DNA from: Chthoniobacterales bacterium
GTDB lineage: Bacteria; Verrucomicrobiota; Verrucomicrobiia; Chthoniobacterales; UBA10450
DNA: 6,307 bases
Reading direction: 5' to 3'
Assembly: GCA_013695925.1 (NCBI GenBank)
Contig: JACCZO010000076.1
Span: 1-6,307, forward strand
Part shown: positions 5,078 through 6,307 of the stretch, one piece after another
How positions within the stretch are numbered: the stretch's first letter is position 1
Layout: each line of letters begins with the position of its first letter
Made by a program: the position numbers and the translations under genes
Notes under the pieces: model-generated
The model's database searches: none
Told to the model about the DNA's origin: nothing
Seen by the model: the letters and a program-made list of their open reading frames with translations, nothing else

Positions 5078-5790
5078 GGTCGTCGCCGCTGGTAACTCCG
5101 GCCCGAGCTGCTCGACGATCGGGGATCCGCCCGCGATTTATGATGCTGCCTACACGGTGGGCGCCTTGAACACGAGCACCGACACCATCGCTTCCTTCAG
5201 CAGCCGCGGCCCGGTCCTCTCCGATGGCAGCATGCGTTTGAAACCTGACATCAGCGCCCCTGGCACTAGCACGCGCTCGGCCTATAACACGTCAGACACT
5301 TCCTATGCCTTCCTCAGCGGCACCTCGATGGCGACGCCGCATGTCGCCGGCGCGGTTGCCCTGCTCTGGTCGGCTCATCCCGAGCTGCAGAATAACGACG
5401 AGGCCAGCGAGGCCGTGCTCAATAGCACCGCCGTCCATATCCTCTCCAACGCGTGCGACAGCGGCTCTCCCACGACGCCGAACAACACCTTCGGCAATGG
5501 CCGGATCGACATCCTGGCGGCGGTGGACTCCAGTCGCGGTCGATACAGTGACGATTACCCGCGCCCAGTATGCCATCTCGCGCAGCCAACTCACGGTGCA
5601 GGCAACCGATACCAACCCAGCCGCTACCTTGACCGTTTCGGTGACGAGCACGGGGCAGATACTTGGGACGATGACAAACCTGGGCAACGGAACTTACCGA
5701 GCCAAATTCAGCGGGCTCGCGAATCCCGTGAACATCACCGTCACGAGCAGCTTGGGCGGCAGCGCCACCGCCCCAGTCAGAGCCAGGTAA
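5076..5790 (+). pseudogene. Subtilisin-like S8 serine protease, 5'-truncated and frameshifted
   Basis: From base 5076 the plus strand reads LVVAAGNSGPSCSTIGDPP, the oxyanion-hole Asn block (Asn codon 5094-5096). Then come FSSRGP, DISAPGT and the catalytic-serine block GTSMATPHVAGAVALL (Ser codon 5325-5327), ending in FGNGRIDILAAVDS. The catalytic Asp and His blocks, prodomain and signal peptide are absent. The nominal ATG at 5061 belongs to antisense of the CocE fragment and is not a real start. After 5531 the coding signal moves to the next frame, which continues VAVDTVTITRAQYAISRSQL, then a beta-rich Ig-like tail to GGSATAPVRAR and TAA at 5788-5790. Dropping one base at or near A5532 restores a continuous AAVDSVAVDTVTI. 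The parent was probably a secreted protease with a C-terminal beta-sandwich domain. It is non-functional as it stands, unless the defects are assembly errors. Confidence 0.82.
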
Positions 5791-5841
5791 GCGCTGCTCT
5801 CGCCCACGGATTGATCTCGGTAACGTCCTGTTATCCGCCTG

Positions 5842-6042
5842 ATGTGCCGCTTTCTCCTTCGGGGGAAAGCGGCCTTCAGCCTGCTCGGTCGAGTAGTCGA
5901 GGGCGTGACGGATACGGCGCTGGCCGAGATCGGTTGTCGCGTCCTCAAATGGACCAGCCCGCCTCGCGGGAAGAGCGAATGGGGTCGCGTCTATAGGGCG
6001 TGTTGCTCAAATCATACAGTGTCAAAACAGTGCGCTCTTTGA
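5842..6042 (+). CDS. Doubtful small ORF or gene fragment
   Basis: An ATG at 5842 opens 66 codons. The part from about 5878 to 5975 (SLLGRVVEGVTDTALAEIGC, then RVLKWTSPP) has strongly GC-biased third positions and looks protein-like. The first 11 codons coincide with the stem-loop at 5846-5873, and the last 20 run into two small mobile-element ends. No ribosome site is seen and no family is recognised. It may be the surviving middle of a gene interrupted by the element at 5981, or chance. Confidence 0.2.
   Translation: MCRFLLRGKAAFSLLGRVVEGVTDTALAEIGCRVLKWTSPPRGKSEWGRVYRACCSNHTVSKQCAL
5846..5873 (+). other. Strong stem-loop with UUCG tetraloop
   Basis: GCCGCTTTCTCC (5846-5857) pairs with GGGGAAAGCGGC (5862-5873) over 12 pairs, including one G-T wobble, closing the loop TTCG through C-G. 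This is the exceptionally stable cUUCGg arrangement. It lies 55 bases after the stop of the protease remnant. There is no T-run on either side, so it is not a standard intrinsic terminator. It could be a transcript 3'-end stabiliser, a Rho-assisted end or part of a repeat. Confidence 0.6.
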
Positions 6043-6217
6043 CGATTCAAATCACCCCCGCCGGAAATCATCCAGGTCAATCCTGTGCCCCATTTTTCTT
6101 CGATTTTGCCAATGGCAGTTTGAGCAACACGCCCTATACATTTGACATGCCAACTATCTGACCGCGGGCCAACCGCCAAGCGACTTCATAGGATGTCACA
6201 TGTATAGATGCGACCCC
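5981..6217. mobile_element. Small element with 25-bp imperfect inverted ends, interrupted by a second element
   Basis: The right end (6193-6217), read on the minus strand, begins GGGGTCGCATCTATACATG and continues to TGACAT. The left end begins GGGGTCGCGTCTATA at 5981-5995, is interrupted by a 139-bp insertion plus one TATA, and resumes CATTTGACAT at 6139-6148. Joined, the two ends match at 23 of 25 bases. Removing the insertion gives an original element of about 94 bp, too short for any transposase, so it is a MITE-like, non-autonomous element. No target duplication is visible around it. Similar GGGGTC-headed ends occur, as I recall, near Y1-type (REP-associated/IS200-like) transposases, but that link is weak. 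Confidence 0.7.
5996..6134. mobile_element. 139-bp MITE with 16-bp perfect inverted ends and TATA target duplication
   Basis: The ends are GGGCGTGTTGCTCAAA (5996-6011) and its exact reverse complement (6119-6134). They are flanked by TATA on both sides (5992-5995 and 6135-6138). Because it interrupts the 25-bp end of the surrounding element, excision of the 139 bp plus one TATA rebuilds that end in perfect register, which fixes the duplication at four bases. The inside has no usable ORF, so the element must have been moved in trans. A four-base A/T duplication and this type of end suggest a DDE transposase such as the IS5 family or a relative; this is inference only. Confidence 0.8.
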
Positions 6218-6307
6218 GTCAACTCCCCCCATTGTATGATAGCTCGCCAAAGGACGAGCGCCTCGTGGAAGCTGCCGCCGTGATCAGCCGGCGTAAGGGG
6301 GCTTGGG
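6208..6307 (+). other. Window edge: possible start of an ORF, undetermined
   Basis: From an ATG at 6208, inside the outer element's right end, the frame stays open to the window edge and reads MRPRQLPPLYDSSPKDERLV, continuing EAAAVISRRKGAW. The minus strand also has an open frame here, ending at a TGA within the element end (6200-6198). Both have plausible codon use and neither has a recognised family, so I can only mark the stretch as possibly coding. Confidence 0.15.

Overview
The window is GC-rich bacterial DNA, probably from a soil Verrucomicrobium (Chthoniobacterales / 'Candidatus Udaeobacter'-like) or a close relative. That placement is inference. It rests on short palindromic intergenic repeats with the core CACACGAGACGTGTG, which I recall as abundant in those genomes, and on the gene mix (DUF5069, PIG-V-like mannosyltransferase, secreted S8 protease with a beta-sandwich tail). 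No rRNA, tRNA or CRISPR is visible.

Left third (1-1861, minus strand): a two-gene unit of a cardiolipin synthase/phospholipase D-like protein followed after 21 bp by an endonuclease/exonuclease/phosphatase (EEP) family protein, whose C-terminus runs off the window. The pair resembles the enterobacterial clsB(ybhO)/ybhP neighbourhood. Its upstream region (1862-2242) holds a possible 19-codon leader ORF, a GGAG-type palindromic repeat, and two inverted copies of a two-hairpin repeat starting with GTAG, arranged like a REP/BIME. The second hairpins of the two copies differ by paired compensatory changes.

Middle (2243-4876): a membrane-anchored TPR protein (plus) converges on a PIG-V-like multi-pass mannosyltransferase (minus). 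The last 79 TPR-frame codons lie antisense to the mannosyltransferase and are probably not a real domain. Upstream of the mannosyltransferase lies another palindromic element made of two GGAG-headed hairpin units in inverted orientation. Next come a 38-codon remnant of an MBL-fold hydrolase, with N- and C-terminal ends joined in frame, and a divergent, intact DUF5069 gene.

Right third (4877-6307): a patchwork of broken genes. A roughly 190-bp piece of a CocE/NonD hydrolase (minus) joins directly to the catalytic C-terminal half of a subtilisin-like S8 protease (plus), which has a single-base frameshift before its C-terminal beta-sandwich domain. Then come a strong UUCG-loop hairpin, a doubtful small ORF, and a 139-bp element with 16-bp terminal inverted repeats. 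That element is inserted, with a TATA duplication, into one end of a second small element with 25-bp imperfect terminal inverted repeats. Either this is a site of gene decay and small-element insertion, or the assembly joined unrelated fragments. The sequence alone cannot separate the two.

The most interesting signals are the covarying GTAG-headed inverted repeat pair, the nested elements whose target duplication can be reconstructed exactly, and the cluster of gene remnants with abrupt junctions.
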